Shown: one piece after another, positions 37,768 through 48,422 of the stretch | Position numbering within the stretch: the stretch's first letter is position 1 | Layout: each line of letters starts with the position of its first letter | DNA from: Mesostigma viride | Taxonomy: Eukaryota; Streptophyta; Mesostigmatophyceae; Mesostigmatales; Mesostigmataceae | Reading direction: 5' to 3' | Length of the DNA: 64,000 nt | Assembly: GCA_009746045.1 (NCBI GenBank) | Contig: RPFO01000080.1 | Coordinates: forward strand, 9,926,113 to 9,990,112 | Program-made: the position numbers and the translations under genes | The notes under the pieces: generated by a model | Database searches by the model: none | What the model was told of the DNA's origin: nothing | The model's input: only the letters and a program-made list of their open reading frames with translations

Positions 37768-39059
37768 GCCAATGGCGGGCTATTATTACGCACGCTGCAA
37801 CCAGCGCCAATGAAGCAACCCAAGCCTGCCCTCCTGACAGGTATGTGTGTTTTGTTTTCTCATGTCGTGTGCACAACCAGCAATCCTTTATTTCCCTATG
37901 ATGCATGTTTGCGGAATTCTGGCAACCTGGCACATGGCCAAACTCCTCAATGTCAGGGGTGGGAGGGGTTGTTTGTCAAGTGGATAGACACACGCACATG
38001 CTCAACACCTCTTGCTCCAATGCCACTGCCACTCACCCAGAAACTCAGGCACAACCACGCACGATCGCTAAGCTGCTAGCCAGAATCGCAGTCCTCACCA
38101 AAGTGAGGGATGGGGCACCAGCTAGTTTGACAGTCTGGCTGAGGACGTGCAGGAGTTGAATGACATATCTGAAGCAAGTAGTCACGGATGGCTTGGAGAA
38201 ACATGGTGAAGCATGCATGGGCATGCATCTCATGTTGACAAGGGCCAGAGCAAGAGCATGAGCACGATGCATGTGCCTATGTAGAGGCCATTGGGCTTGC
38301 ACTATCTGTTGAAGACAACTGCGGTATGGTGGCCAAGCGGCTCACCGGGGATGTGCAGTGGCTTCTTCATGCTAGGTATGATGGCGGCCAAGTGCAGTCC
38401 TTTGGTGGCACATTTCAAGCCGGCAACCTCGAGGTAGCAACTGAGCAGTGTATGAGCTGTCTGGCTATGCACCACAGCGCTGGCTGAGGAGATCTAGTCC
38501 AACTTGGAAGCTGCGTTGCCAGCAACGTGGGCCCCTATAACAGAGACAGGGACATGGGGCATCCATGGTGATGCAGAGGACCATGTGTGGCAACCTTGGT
38601 CAGGCGGGCCGGTTGCCAAGGGATGTGCTGCTACCAAATCAAGGCGCACAAAACACATCGCAACCATGCCGACGGCCGAGATGCCTGGCATGATTAGATT
38701 ATTACATTGCCAAGCTGAGTTTGCGGCTACCGTGCGTGCTGTGGGTTTGAACTGATCATGCTAGCCAACGTGACAGTTGGCAGTTCTTATGTCTAACAAG
38801 CCCCTACTTGAAAATTGCCTTAGCATGGCCGTATGCACATATATACAACCATGTCTAGCCACTGTTCATGTTCATATATCTTTGTCTATGTGTCACAAAA
38901 GTTGTGTTATATTATCTGTGCAAGGTCTGAACAGTTAGCAACACAGTTGGTGGGAGTTGGCCATACCGTTACTAAAGAACTTTGCATCCAAGGTTGAGTG
39001 ATTAGCTGGAAACTGGCAGGTGTTGCATGGACCAGTGAACCCAATGACACTTGATGGAC

Positions 39060-39560
39060 CTGAAGTTTTGTGCAATGTCTGAAATGATGATGATTAACAT
39101 GCGCGCTTGTTTTCAGCCTCAACTGAGCACATCTTGCATGGGAAACTGCAAGAAATGTGGCGGAAATGCAAAAAACGCACATTTTTGCTCACATTTGCTA
39201 GCGAGCTGTCAATGAATGAAGTACAACAGACCTGGATTTTTGTGCAATGTCTACAATGATGATATTTAATATGCTTGCAAGTTTCCAGCCCCAACTGAGC
39301 ACATCTTGTATGAAAACTGTCATGAAATGTGTGAAAAAAACGCGAAAAACGCGCATTTTTGCTAGCATTTGGTGGCATTTTGTTACCAAATACAGTACGA
39401 TGGACCTGATTTTTTGTGCCATGTCTACATTTATGATGTGTAACGTGATTGCAAATTTCCAGCCTCGACTGAACACATCTTCCATGGAAACTGCTATGAG
39501 ATGTGGTGAAACGGTGCGCTTTTGCTAGCATTTGGTGGCAGTTTGTCACCAAATGAGGTC
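39060..39560. repeat. Three ~150-bp tandem repeats near the right end of the TIR element
   Basis: Each unit contains TTTTGTGCAATGTCTACAAT, ATGATG, then TTTCCAGCC-CAACTGAGCAC with ATCTTG and ends in a CGCATTTTTGCTAGCATTTG stretch. Starts are near 39066, 39235 and 39405. Subterminal repeats of this kind are common transposase-binding regions in DNA transposons; that role is inferred. Confidence 0.75.
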
Positions 39561-41654
39561 AGATGACCATGGGACATGGTGCACAGTTGGTAGACATGAG
39601 CATAAGCCTACATGCAAACGGCCAGGTCAGGAGCTCTTTATTTGCATATCAAATGGTATTTGTTTGTATTAAAATCTGGAAAGTTGCTAAAAATAGACAT
39701 GCCAAAAATAGACCAACCGATGTCGGAAAATTCTGGAAAGTCAAATTCCTTTTACTGGTGTCATGGACATGCTGCCTAACAATATCTAGCATGTTTGGAC
39801 TCAATTTGCTCCTTGTAGGGCTTATAAGGGCATTTTTTGGCACTTTCATACCGTTGTGTATGAAGTCGCGGGCTTTGCGACTTCACGGCAGGTAGGGGCG
39901 GTTTGAACGGAACGGAAATTTCGCGTTACCAATGTGCCAAGTGGTTCTGGTTGGCACCTTGCTGGGCAGCGTCTCGGTGGTCATAGAAAGTGGGCTGGGC
40001 GCCCCGCCCCGGCTGCTGGTAATTCCAGCAGCGGAGCCAATCATGTCGACTAAGAAGTCCGCAGCTGATGCGGAAACTGTGCGAAGGTCAATAGATTAAT
40101 TTGGATTCCATGAGACTGCGCTGGTAGTCAGTCAGCGGCCCACAGCCTAGGGCGCTGCATGGCGCTGCCTTCGGCTTGGTGCGCGGCCCTTTTTTGTTAT
40201 GGGCCAGCGAGGGATATAAGGGTGACGCGCGGCCGGCTAATTTCTTGCGTTCCGGAAGAAAATATATTTGCAAAATTCCCACAAAAGGAACCGAGTATCG
40301 GAAAGGCGTCTCGGCTGGCAGTGGCAGTGCCTGGCCTTGTCGTCTCTCCCTGCTCAGCACCCGGCAGGTAGCGGTTCAAACCCTGGTGGCGTCGGAATGC
40401 GAATTTTCTGGGTTTTTATCCGGAATAATATTTTGCTGAGGCGGCTCCGCGGATTCGCTAACCTTTTATTGTCGGGCCCCTTAGGGGGTTATTATAGCCT
40501 TGTGCGGGCTGAGTCGCCATGAAGGAGATGTTGCGACACGCCCCACTTTGTGGTCTTTTTATGGAAGCGGCTACCCTCGAGGCTGCTCGGAAGAGGGGGG
40601 GGGGTCTTCTCCTTTTCTTTGTTCACTGTTATTGGGGCAACAGTGATCCTATCAAGTTTTGTTTCCTGAGCGGCGACAGTGCGGGGGAGGAGGGCAATGG
40701 CGCCAGGGACTGGGGTGGATCGGGGGGCTCTTGCTCCTGCATGCGAGGGAGACGAGATGACTACTTAAACCTGCCTTTGGCAGGGGCTCTACTCATTGTT
40801 TTCAATCAAATGCTGGTTTTCTTGGGAGCTCAAGTGTCATAATCGGATTTCTCTGAAAATAGTTTATTAAACAGCATGCGGGAAAGAAAGGGCCGCCACA
40901 ACCTTGTGGCTGTACATGCAGAAAGCTGCTTGTTAGACGAATGGGGACGGCTTGTTGTTTACTGGGGAATCCTACTGGCAACTAGCTTTGCCTTTTGTAA
41001 GTCAGGCGCCGTTTGTTTGAACGGCCGGCCATGTGTTGAATGCTGACGGAAGTCGCGTCAAAAAGCTGTAATAAAATCTGATGTAACCAGCACTCACCAA
41101 TTGATTGGTGTGCTGCTTGGTTGGGTAGTGTGTTCAGGGTTGCATTCGAAGAGTACACATGGCCTGACAGCTCAGACGTGTGACAGATGAGCTGGCTGGC
41201 TGAATTATTAAATTGTCAGCGTTAGGATATTTCTGGTTTTGCTGTTTTCCATTTTGACGGTAGGCTTGATAAGCATGGTCGGCGGGTTGTGACCCGTAAT
41301 TGTTTCTTCCCACCCATCCCACCCTTGGGGGGCTCTTGCTCCTGCATGCGAGGGAGACGAGATGACTACTTAAACCTGCCTTTGGCAGGGGCTCTACTCA
41401 TTGTTTTCAATCAAATGCTGGTTTTCTTGGGAGCTCAAGTGTCATAATAGCAATTACTTGTAACTCCGTGGGCGCACCGCAGGTCATCCGGCGCTACCAT
41501 AGCGGGGAAAACATAGGGCGCTGGCAACTTGTGTTGTTAGTAGGCAGCTATCTACCTTCTATCTGTACGTATGCGCACATATGAACTAACGTATCGGTGA
41601 CATGGATTAATTAATTAATCAATTAATAATTTAATAATACAGTTAATTAATTAT

Positions 41655-43960
41655 TGAATAGACACGTGACTGCGTCACGTGAGCATAATAAGTCCTCAGT
41701 GGGAGGGGAACATGGGATCGTGGAATGGATATGATGTAAGCTATCAAGGTCCTAGTTACAGGGTTGTGGGCACCACGGCCTGAATCGCTATGAATGCCAT
41801 ACGCGGTCACACGCCGAGACCCCACAGAGTCACTTGGGGGTGGTCTCCTTCATCACTACTTGCCATCTATCCCCGCGAATTATCTGCCTCCAGATTACAG
41901 GCAAACCAGGAAGCTGCCCGGGTGTGAGCCCGTCTCGTCTAGTAGGGTAGCACATGTCCATGCCTAGCCTATCACGAATTTAAGTCCACGGGTGGCGGCG
42001 CCCTGCCGCGCGCGGTCTGGGGCACGCCACGACAGGTGAGGACAGAACGTCCGGGCTGGGCGGGCTGGGTGCCAGCTATAGTCTATCAAATGTGTCTACC
42101 TGATATGTGCGGGCCAGGTGCCCGGCTAGGCCCAGGCGCCTAAGAATGTGGGATGCATAAGAATGTGGGAAACATAGGGCTAATCAGCGCACAAATCCTC
42201 ACCTAACTAATGTGCAAACCAAAGGGGATGTTAAGGGCCTTGCGCAGCATCTTGGTGACGTTGCCGTCGAGTCGTTGCTCCAGCTCCTGCGTCAGTGTCC
42301 AGGTCGATCTCGGCGCCGTAGGTCAGGATTGTCAGAATGACAACCTTGAAGAGGTCACGCTTGACGATCCGGGGAAGGCCGGGGTTGCTCCACCAGCGGC
42401 TGTGGTCATGGAGTTGCGCCCACGCCATGCCGATCCGTACGTGTCGTCAGGTCGTCCTCACAGCTGGGAAGCCAACTGCCGAGCAACTTGAAGCGGCCTG
42501 AAGTATAGGGTCATTGACCTCGGTGTCGTCTACTAAGAGGCGGAGTGGGGGCGGGGGCCCTGCTGCCATGCCGAGATCCAGAGCCTCCGTTTTGGGGCTG
42601 ATTTCTAGACCAACCGCCCAAGCCTCGAGCGCCAGGCAGTCCAGCCAAAGTTGGGCAGACTCCGGCTTCTCAATGAGCCTGATGTAGTCTGCATAAGTGA
42701 GGTCAGCTAGTAAATTCTGCCTGTTGGTTGGCCCCCGTCCCCAAGCTCGTTCGTGATCACTAGGCCATGCAGGGGCACGGCCAGCAATGCTAGCAAAGCG
42801 GGCACGTGCCTGGCAGATAACATAATCCACTACAATAATAAACAGGTACGGCGACAGGACGCAACCCTGCCAGACGCCGGTCTGCAGTGGGCATGCCAGG
42901 CGGAGGAAAGCCGTGTTGATTGCGCACCGAAGTGGTCGACCCCTCATACAGCGTGCGAGTGACGGTAATCAGGGAGTGGGGACGCGAGCGCGAGCAAGGA
43001 CAGGCTGCCCATAGAGCGGCCCAGAGGACAGAATCAAAAGCCTTGATGAAGTCGACGAAGATCATCAGGATGGTGGGAAACTCACCACGTTGCAGGAGAG
43101 CGATTTCCTTTAAGAGGTGGGGCGCGACGAAGATATGGCCATGACGCCGGTCCGTGCGTAGTACTCCTGCGCACATAGTTCTTGTGGTGAGTCATCTTCT
43201 ACTACTATAGATGATTCACCACTATCGGACATATTGGCACCCCCCTCCGGTAAAGAGGTTTTTCGCAGTTAATTGGGCTGACAGTTTCGAAACGTTAAGT
43301 AAGATGCCTTCGGATCAGGAGAATCACACAGCTGCGAAATCATGCCAAATTAGGCCCTAGTATGTTCGATTACTTGCTGGTAGCTTCTGGGATTTCTTAC
43401 TACTGTCTGCATGTGTTTCACGGAATCTCATATTTGGGCCGCTAGCACGTTTTCACGTTTGTTGCTTTCTGGTCTGACGACAATGACGGTGTTGCGCCCA
43501 GGACGATTAATAAAGCCCATTTGACTCTCCCCAAGGTGATAGTCAAAAGCAGAACGAAGGCGGTTGAGGATCATGCGCAATGATAAACAATTCTTGAGTG
43601 CAGCGCTCTGGATGCAGACTCCTTGGTAGTTGGCAGGGTCGTCAGCCGGGGAAAATTTGTTTTTGTTCAGCGTACAGTAATAATACAGTAGCTGTGCTGC
43701 CACTCAGGAATCGGCGGCGCGTCGGCAAGCAGGATCCGGTTGCAGACGTCAAGCAGGAACCCCGTGAGCACCGTCAGTTTACTGTAATCACCGGGGCGGG
43801 GAGCTGGTCAGGTCCTACGGCGGCATAGAAGCGGTCTGCGGTCGAGTTGCTTGCATGGCGGCGTTGCGCAGCTCGATCTCGGTGAACGGCGGTAGCTCGT
43901 TGGGGTCGGCCAGGGGTTCCGTCAGGGGCGGGTACGTATAGTCCTCATGGAGAATCTCAT
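41655..43960 (-). pseudogene. LINE (non-LTR retrotransposon) copy 1, broken
   Basis: Reverse-strand fragments in several frames, in LINE order. They are: an endonuclease-RT linker (PFTEIELRNAAM, near 43880); RT start NYQGVCIQSAALKN with QMGF (43428-43703); RT motif FVDFIKAFDSV (42790-43176); GCVLSPYLFIIVVDYV and a YADY box where YADD is expected (42447-42947); and a post-RT segment SNPGLPRIVKRDLFKVVILT (42231-42428). The 3' UTR ends with a CACGTGAC-TGC-GTCACGTG hairpin (41663-41681) and a TTAATTAA tail (41609-41655). A CACCACTATC-type hairpin stretch at 43185-43235 may be a separate small insertion. Confidence 0.8.
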
Positions 43961-44143
43961 TGCCTCAAATGCATGATGTACGTTTTCATCAGGCGTTTTA
44001 TCCACACATGTCGATACATTGATGATGTCATCGCTTTCGACAACCCTGATCGATTCGCAGCCATATGTATATCACAGCTGGTCTGCCTGGCATCTACCCG
44101 CAAGCGTCCCTCACGTTAAAGCTCACGTCGGAGGATTAACCCA

Positions 44144-44905
44144 TTAATTAATTAATTAATTAATTAATTAATTAATTAATTAATTAATAGACACGTGACT
44201 GCGTCACGTGAGCATAAGTCCTCAGTCGGGGAGGGGAGGCATGGGATCAAATGGATGGTGTAGTAGGCTATCTAGGTCCTAGTTACAGGGGTGTGGGCAC
44301 CGCGGCCCGAATCGCTATGAATGCCATACGCGGTCACACGCGGAGCCCCCACAGACTTGGGGATGCATGGTCTCCTTCATCACTACTTGCCATCTATCCT
44401 TGCGTACCATCTGCCTCCATATTACAGACAAACCAGGAGGCTGCCCGGGTGTGAGCCCGTCACGTCTAGCTAGTGTAGCACATGTCCATGCCGAGTCTAT
44501 CACGAAAAGTCCACGGGTGGCGGCCCTGCCGCGCGCGGCCTGGGGCACGCCAGGTGAGGACATATCGCCCAGGCTGGGCGGGCTTGGTGCCAGCTAGTCT
44601 ATCTTATGTGTCTACCTGATCTGTGCGGGCCAGGTGCCCGGCTAGGCCCAGGCGCCTGTGCCTAATATAATGTGGGAAACATAGGGCAAATCAGCGTACA
44701 AATCCTCATTACAAATGTGCAAACCAAAGGGGGCCTTGCGCAGCATCTTGGTGACGTTGCCGTCGAGTCGTTGCTCCAGCTCCTGCGTCAGTGTCCAGGT
44801 CTCGGCGCCGTAGGTCAGGCTCGTCAGAATGACGACCTTGAAGAGGTCACGCTTGACGATCCGGGGTAGGGCGGGGTTGCTCCACCAGCGGTCGGAGGAT
44901 ACTAG
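44144..44905 (-). pseudogene. LINE copy 2, 3' fragment
   Basis: Minus-strand 3' end of the same LINE family. It has post-RT coding sequence (PALPRIVKRDLFKVVILTSL, then TYGAETWTLTQELEQRLDGN, 44642-44905), a shared 3' UTR, the same hairpin (44192-44210) and an ATTA tail of about 50 bp (44144-44190). It is truncated at its 5' side. Confidence 0.8.
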
Positions 44906-44984
44906 TTGCAATTACCTCGATCCTAATAACATTACCCATAGCAAGAAGGGCTGGCGTACGGCTGTCTATGATAAGCGCAGCATG

Positions 44985-46470
44985 GATCTTAAATATCCTG
45001 TCGCCGTACCTGTTTATTATTGTAGTGGATTATGTTAAGCGCCAGGCCACAGCCTTAGCTTAGTCTTTGTACAGCCATCATTGCTACGTCATGGCCTCGA
45101 TCAGATTACTTGCCCACGCTCCTTGCTATGATATGCTCACATGGGTCTTATTGCACCCACAGTTTGCCGGATCGTTAGCATGTCCTTTAGCTAGCGCGCC
45201 CGAATGCAGCTGTGGCATGCCTTTGGCATGAAGGAGACTGGGGGTCTCTGCCCTTTCTCCTGTTGTGCACACACAGGGATTAAAAGCACTTCGGTGCTCC
45301 ATGACTCCCCAACGGGAGCACGAGTTTAATTAATTAATTAATTAATTAAGCGCCAGGCCGACGTGCTCGCTTTGCTAGCATGGCAGGCCGTGCCCCCGGC
45401 CTAGCGATCACGAACGAGCTTGGAGAAGGGGGGCCGACTAACAAGCAGGATTTACTAGCTGACCTCATTTATGCCGACGACATCACGCTCATCGAGAAGC
45501 CGGGGTCTGCCCAACTTTGGCTGGACTGCCTGGCGCTCGAGGCTCGGTTGGTCTAGAAATCAGCCCCAAAACGGAGGCCCTGGCCCTCGGCATGGCAGGG
45601 CCCCCACCCATGACTCCGCCTCTTAGACGACACCGAGGTCAACTACCCTACTTCAGGCCGCTTCAAGCTGCTCGGCAGTTGGCTTCCCGACTGCGAGGAC
45701 AACCTGACGACACGGATCGGCATGGCGTGGGCGCAACTCCATGGCCACAGCCGCTGCATGGTGGAGCAACCCCGCCCTACCCCGGATCGTCAAGCGTGAC
45801 CTCTTCAAGGTCGTCATTCTGACAATCCTGACCTACGGCGCCGAGACCTGGCTGGACACTGACGCAGGAGCTGGAGCAACGACTCGACGGCAACGTCACC
45901 AAGATGCTGCGCAGGGCCCTTAACATCCCCTTCTTTGGTTTGCACATTAGTAATGAGGATTTGTACGCTGATTTGCCCTATGTTTCCCACATTCTTATGC
46001 ACAGGCGCCTGGGCCTAGCCGGGCACCTGGCCCGCACAGACCAGGTAGACACATCAGATAGACTAGCTGGCACTCAGCCCGCCCAGCCTGGGCGTTATGT
46101 CCTCACCTGGCGTGCCCCAGGCCGCGCGCGGCAGGGTCGCCACCCGTGGACTTTTCGTGATAGACAGTCTCGGCATGGACATGTGCTACACTAGACGCGA
46201 CGGGCTCACGCCCGGGCAGCCTCCTAGTGGTTTGTCTGTAATATGGAGGCAAATGGTACGCAAGGATAGTCATGGCAAGTAGTGATGAAGGAGACCATGC
46301 ATCCCCAAGTCTGTGGGGGCTCCGCGTGTGACCGCGTATGGCATTCATAGCGATTCGGGCCGCGGTGCCCACACCCCTGTAACTAGGACCTAGATAGCTT
46401 ACACCATCCATTCCATCCCATGTTCCCCTCCCACAGAGGACTTATATCCTCACGTGACGCAGTCACGTGT
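44985..46470 (+). pseudogene. LINE copy 3, plus strand, split by a SINE
   Basis: Fragments: LSPYLFIIVVDYVKRQA (44996-45046); after the SINE, LLADLIYADDITLIEKPGSA (about 45450-45515), with an intact YADD box; post-RT PALPRIVKRDLFKVVILTIL (about 45770-45850); and RRLGLAGHLART (about 46002-46040). Frameshifts separate the blocks. The 3' UTR ends with the family hairpin (46451-46469) and a TATTAGTAGTAG tail. Confidence 0.8.
45049..45345 (+). mobile_element. SINE with 14-bp target duplication
   Basis: The insert is flanked by TTAAGCGCCAGGCC at 45035-45048 and 45346-45359, and it interrupts the LINE RT frame. It has an A-box-like TTAGCTTAGTC (45055-45065), a loose B-box-like GGCCTCGATCAG (45093-45104), a 3' hairpin (GTGCTCCATGACTCCCCAAC, GGGAGCAC) and a TTAA tail. 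Length is about 297 bp. The LINE-like tail suggests mobilisation by the neighbouring LINE family. Confidence 0.75.
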
Positions 46471-47282
46471 CTATTAGTAGTAGTATCAGACTCCGCACAT
46501 CTGAACCCTGTGATGCCAGATCTCGTTTGCGGACGTTCCGAGCTTGGCTGACTGGATTCGTTGTCCACATCGTCGCGTCGCTGCAGCAACACTATGTTTT
46601 CTGGCATAGGCGGGCTTTTGGTTCCCGCCGCACATTTGAAAGTGCTGTCCTCCGGATTTTTGCCTTTGCACCGTGTGCTGTTCTTGGACGTTTGGAATCA
46701 TGGCATGGCTAACATAATGACTGACTAGCTAGACCTTTTCAGTGGTTTTCCATTTGCGGGTATTTCCTCGTAAATGGTGGGAGAGCGATCGCAACAATGA
46801 ATGGTGCTCACCACTAGACACTCCCGGCCAGTTAGGCTCGAAACACACGCCCTGATCAAAGCAAGCTGTTTCCGGCCCCACCGTCTAGGTCATCTAGTCG
46901 CTCCGTAAGTTAGCCAGCCATAATTTCAAATTTTCAATGCACAAGGCTACACATTTCCATCTCCATTCATATTCATCATCCTGAACGACTCGAAAATGCG
47001 GACAAGATAACGGCAGGCTCGAGCTACCATGGTCCGGATTCTCCCGATTTCTGGCCTGCGCTGGTTGTCTCCTTGGTATAGTCCTGCTCAGCGGCGCGGG
47101 CGGCATGGGCGGCCGGCAGGGACGCCCGCCGCCGGTGCCGGGCGGGCGGCCACCAGAGGGCCAATTAAGCGGCGAAGGCGGCGGGGGGGCGCCGAGCAGC
47201 CGGGACTGGGAGGAATACCACTGGTCAAGCTCAGCTGCTGCGGTGAGCCAGAGCCAACGGCCGCGGCCGGGAGCTGGTGCAT
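46471..47282. other. Region without a recognisable gene
   Basis: Open frames of up to 131 codons on both strands have no family motif. The stretch 47090-47280 is very GC-rich and gives long accidental open frames (Arg/Gly/Ala-rich). Confidence 0.5.
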
Positions 47283-47668
47283 AATGCATAATAAGCCGCC
47301 ACTATGTACTTTGTGTGCTTAGAGCTGTTTGCTTGCTACTACTACCCGTGTTTGGTCCGACCCAGTGTTGGTCGTTCTGACCTTGCCCAGTGTTGGCATT
47401 GGTCATTTGCCCTGGCCCAGTGTTGGCTATGGTCAACTGCGCCCTGTGTTGGCCGCACCGTGTTTTCCACTCAGACTCAGTAAACGTATTTTAATACAAA
47501 CTAAAGTCTTTTCCGTACACTCATGCAATATCTGGGTCATAATAGGCAAAAGATCTTTCCTCCAAGCCCCGGTTTCTGACATGGTAATATCGAGTAGCGA
47601 GTGATGCCTATGAACCCATGTTTCCCAATTCCCAACGATCGCAACCTGAGATCTGGAATTGAACTTTT
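47283..47668. mobile_element. Foldback element, partial arm
   Basis: Matches the inner part of the foldback arm at 33310-33685 (AAGCCGCCACTA, then CCGTGTTTGGTCCGACCCAG and TGGAATT near the centre). It stops exactly where the PAT-like element begins, so that element is inserted in or next to the foldback centre. Confidence 0.75.
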
Positions 47669-47800
47669 CTATTAACCGTGGAACTCCAGGGTAACCAGAC
47701 TCTTTATTAAAACAATAAGTAGAGCACATCGGGAAGTGGCCCCCAACTGGCCATCCTTACCCATGGGAACACTTTATGTCCAAAAAGGCTAGCCTTACCC
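47669..47800 (-). repeat. B2 terminal repeat of the PAT-like element
   Basis: 132 bp starting CTATTAACCGTGGAACTCCA; same as 48215-48346 except for one base (GTGGCCCCCAAC against GTGGCCCTCAAC). Confidence 0.9.
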
Positions 47801-47833
47801 CCAAACAGGCAACACACAGGGAGGGCGGGTGGG

Positions 47834-48214
47834 AAAACAAAAGAGACCGCCATGAGCTAGGTGAGCAAGCTTTTATCGTGTTTCAAGGCCAACGGCTCTC
47901 TACCAACGGCCAGATCCGGCAACGGCCTCTAAACAGTTTTAGCCGTCAAGTTTTACTTCAGATATTGCCTGTTGCAAACCCGTCCGCAATCACAGATCTG
48001 CTAGGAGAACCTAGACGCAAAAATCCGTCGTCAAGGTACTCAGCACACCGTCAAGGTATGGGCCGCAACAATTAGGCCATATCTTCCGTAATACTCGTAC
48101 ACTAGAAGCCTAATCAACCTTATTACGATCACATCACCCAGCTCTATTTCACCTAGCATCAGCGGCTCCCCTTCCGTATCACTATAAAGAAACTATGTTC
48201 AGAGAACCCCGATT
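47834..48214 (-). repeat. A2 terminal repeat of the PAT-like element
   Basis: 381 bp from AAAACAAAAGAGACCGCC to CAGAGAACCCCGATT. It matches A1 at 52677-53057 with one base difference seen (GGTATGGGCC against GGTATAGGCC). Confidence 0.9.
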
Positions 48215-48346
48215 CTATTAACCGTGGAACTCCAGGGTAACCAGACTCTTTATTAAAACAATAAGTAGAGCACATCGGGAAGTGGCCCTCAACTGGCCAT
48301 CCTTACCCATGGGAACACTTTATGTCCAAAAAGGCTAGCCTTACCC
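48215..48346 (-). repeat. B1 repeat of the PAT-like element
   Basis: 132-bp copy of B2 placed directly against A2. The B1-A2 junction has the sequence expected of a circular intermediate, the proposed template step for restoring split repeats. Confidence 0.88.
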
Positions 48347-48422
48347 TTACATCCCTCCCTGGCGACCCAAGCCAGGGGCAAAACAAAAACCGGTGGACGC
48401 ATAAGACAAGAATGAAGGGAAC

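Larger units (their letters stand above)
36217..39858. mobile_element. DNA transposon with ~40-bp TIRs and TA target duplication, decayed
   Basis: The left end CACAACGGTACGAG and right end CATACCGTTGTG are inverted repeats. They stay similar for about 40 bp (GCCAAAA, TGCCCT, TAAGC blocks). It is flanked by TA (36215-36216 and 39859-39860); the uninterrupted family 1 copy has a single TA at the same point (CCTGCTATGAAG). TA duplication is typical of Tc1/mariner, but I see no DDE/D transposase, so the superfamily stays open. Open frames at 36747-37334 and 37363-37767 are unrecognised. Confidence 0.8.
35660..41445 (-). mobile_element. Split-direct-repeat retroelement (family 1), inverted copy split by a DNA transposon
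   Basis: Read on the minus strand: X1 (41445 down), linker CCCACCCATCCCACCCTT region, Y1 (to 40841), X2 (40840 down), internal, Y2 (to 35660). It matches the forward copy at 30631-32773 almost base for base, including the conserved internal open stretch at 40088-40360 (forward 31714-31986). The internal region is interrupted at 36217-39858 by a TIR element. Both copies have the same X-Y-X-internal-Y order, so this is the element's real structure rather than a local duplication. Confidence 0.8.

Noticed and set aside
40315-40400. tRNA-like sequence with a good B box (GGTTCAAACCC at 40373) in family 1 internal DNA
   Set aside because: No acceptor-stem pairing or clear anticodon arm could be built, so it is not a tRNA gene. 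A polymerase III role is only speculative.
46894-47322. Gly/Arg/Pro-rich frames on both strands
   Set aside because: Explained by high local GC content; no motif and no conservation signal visible.
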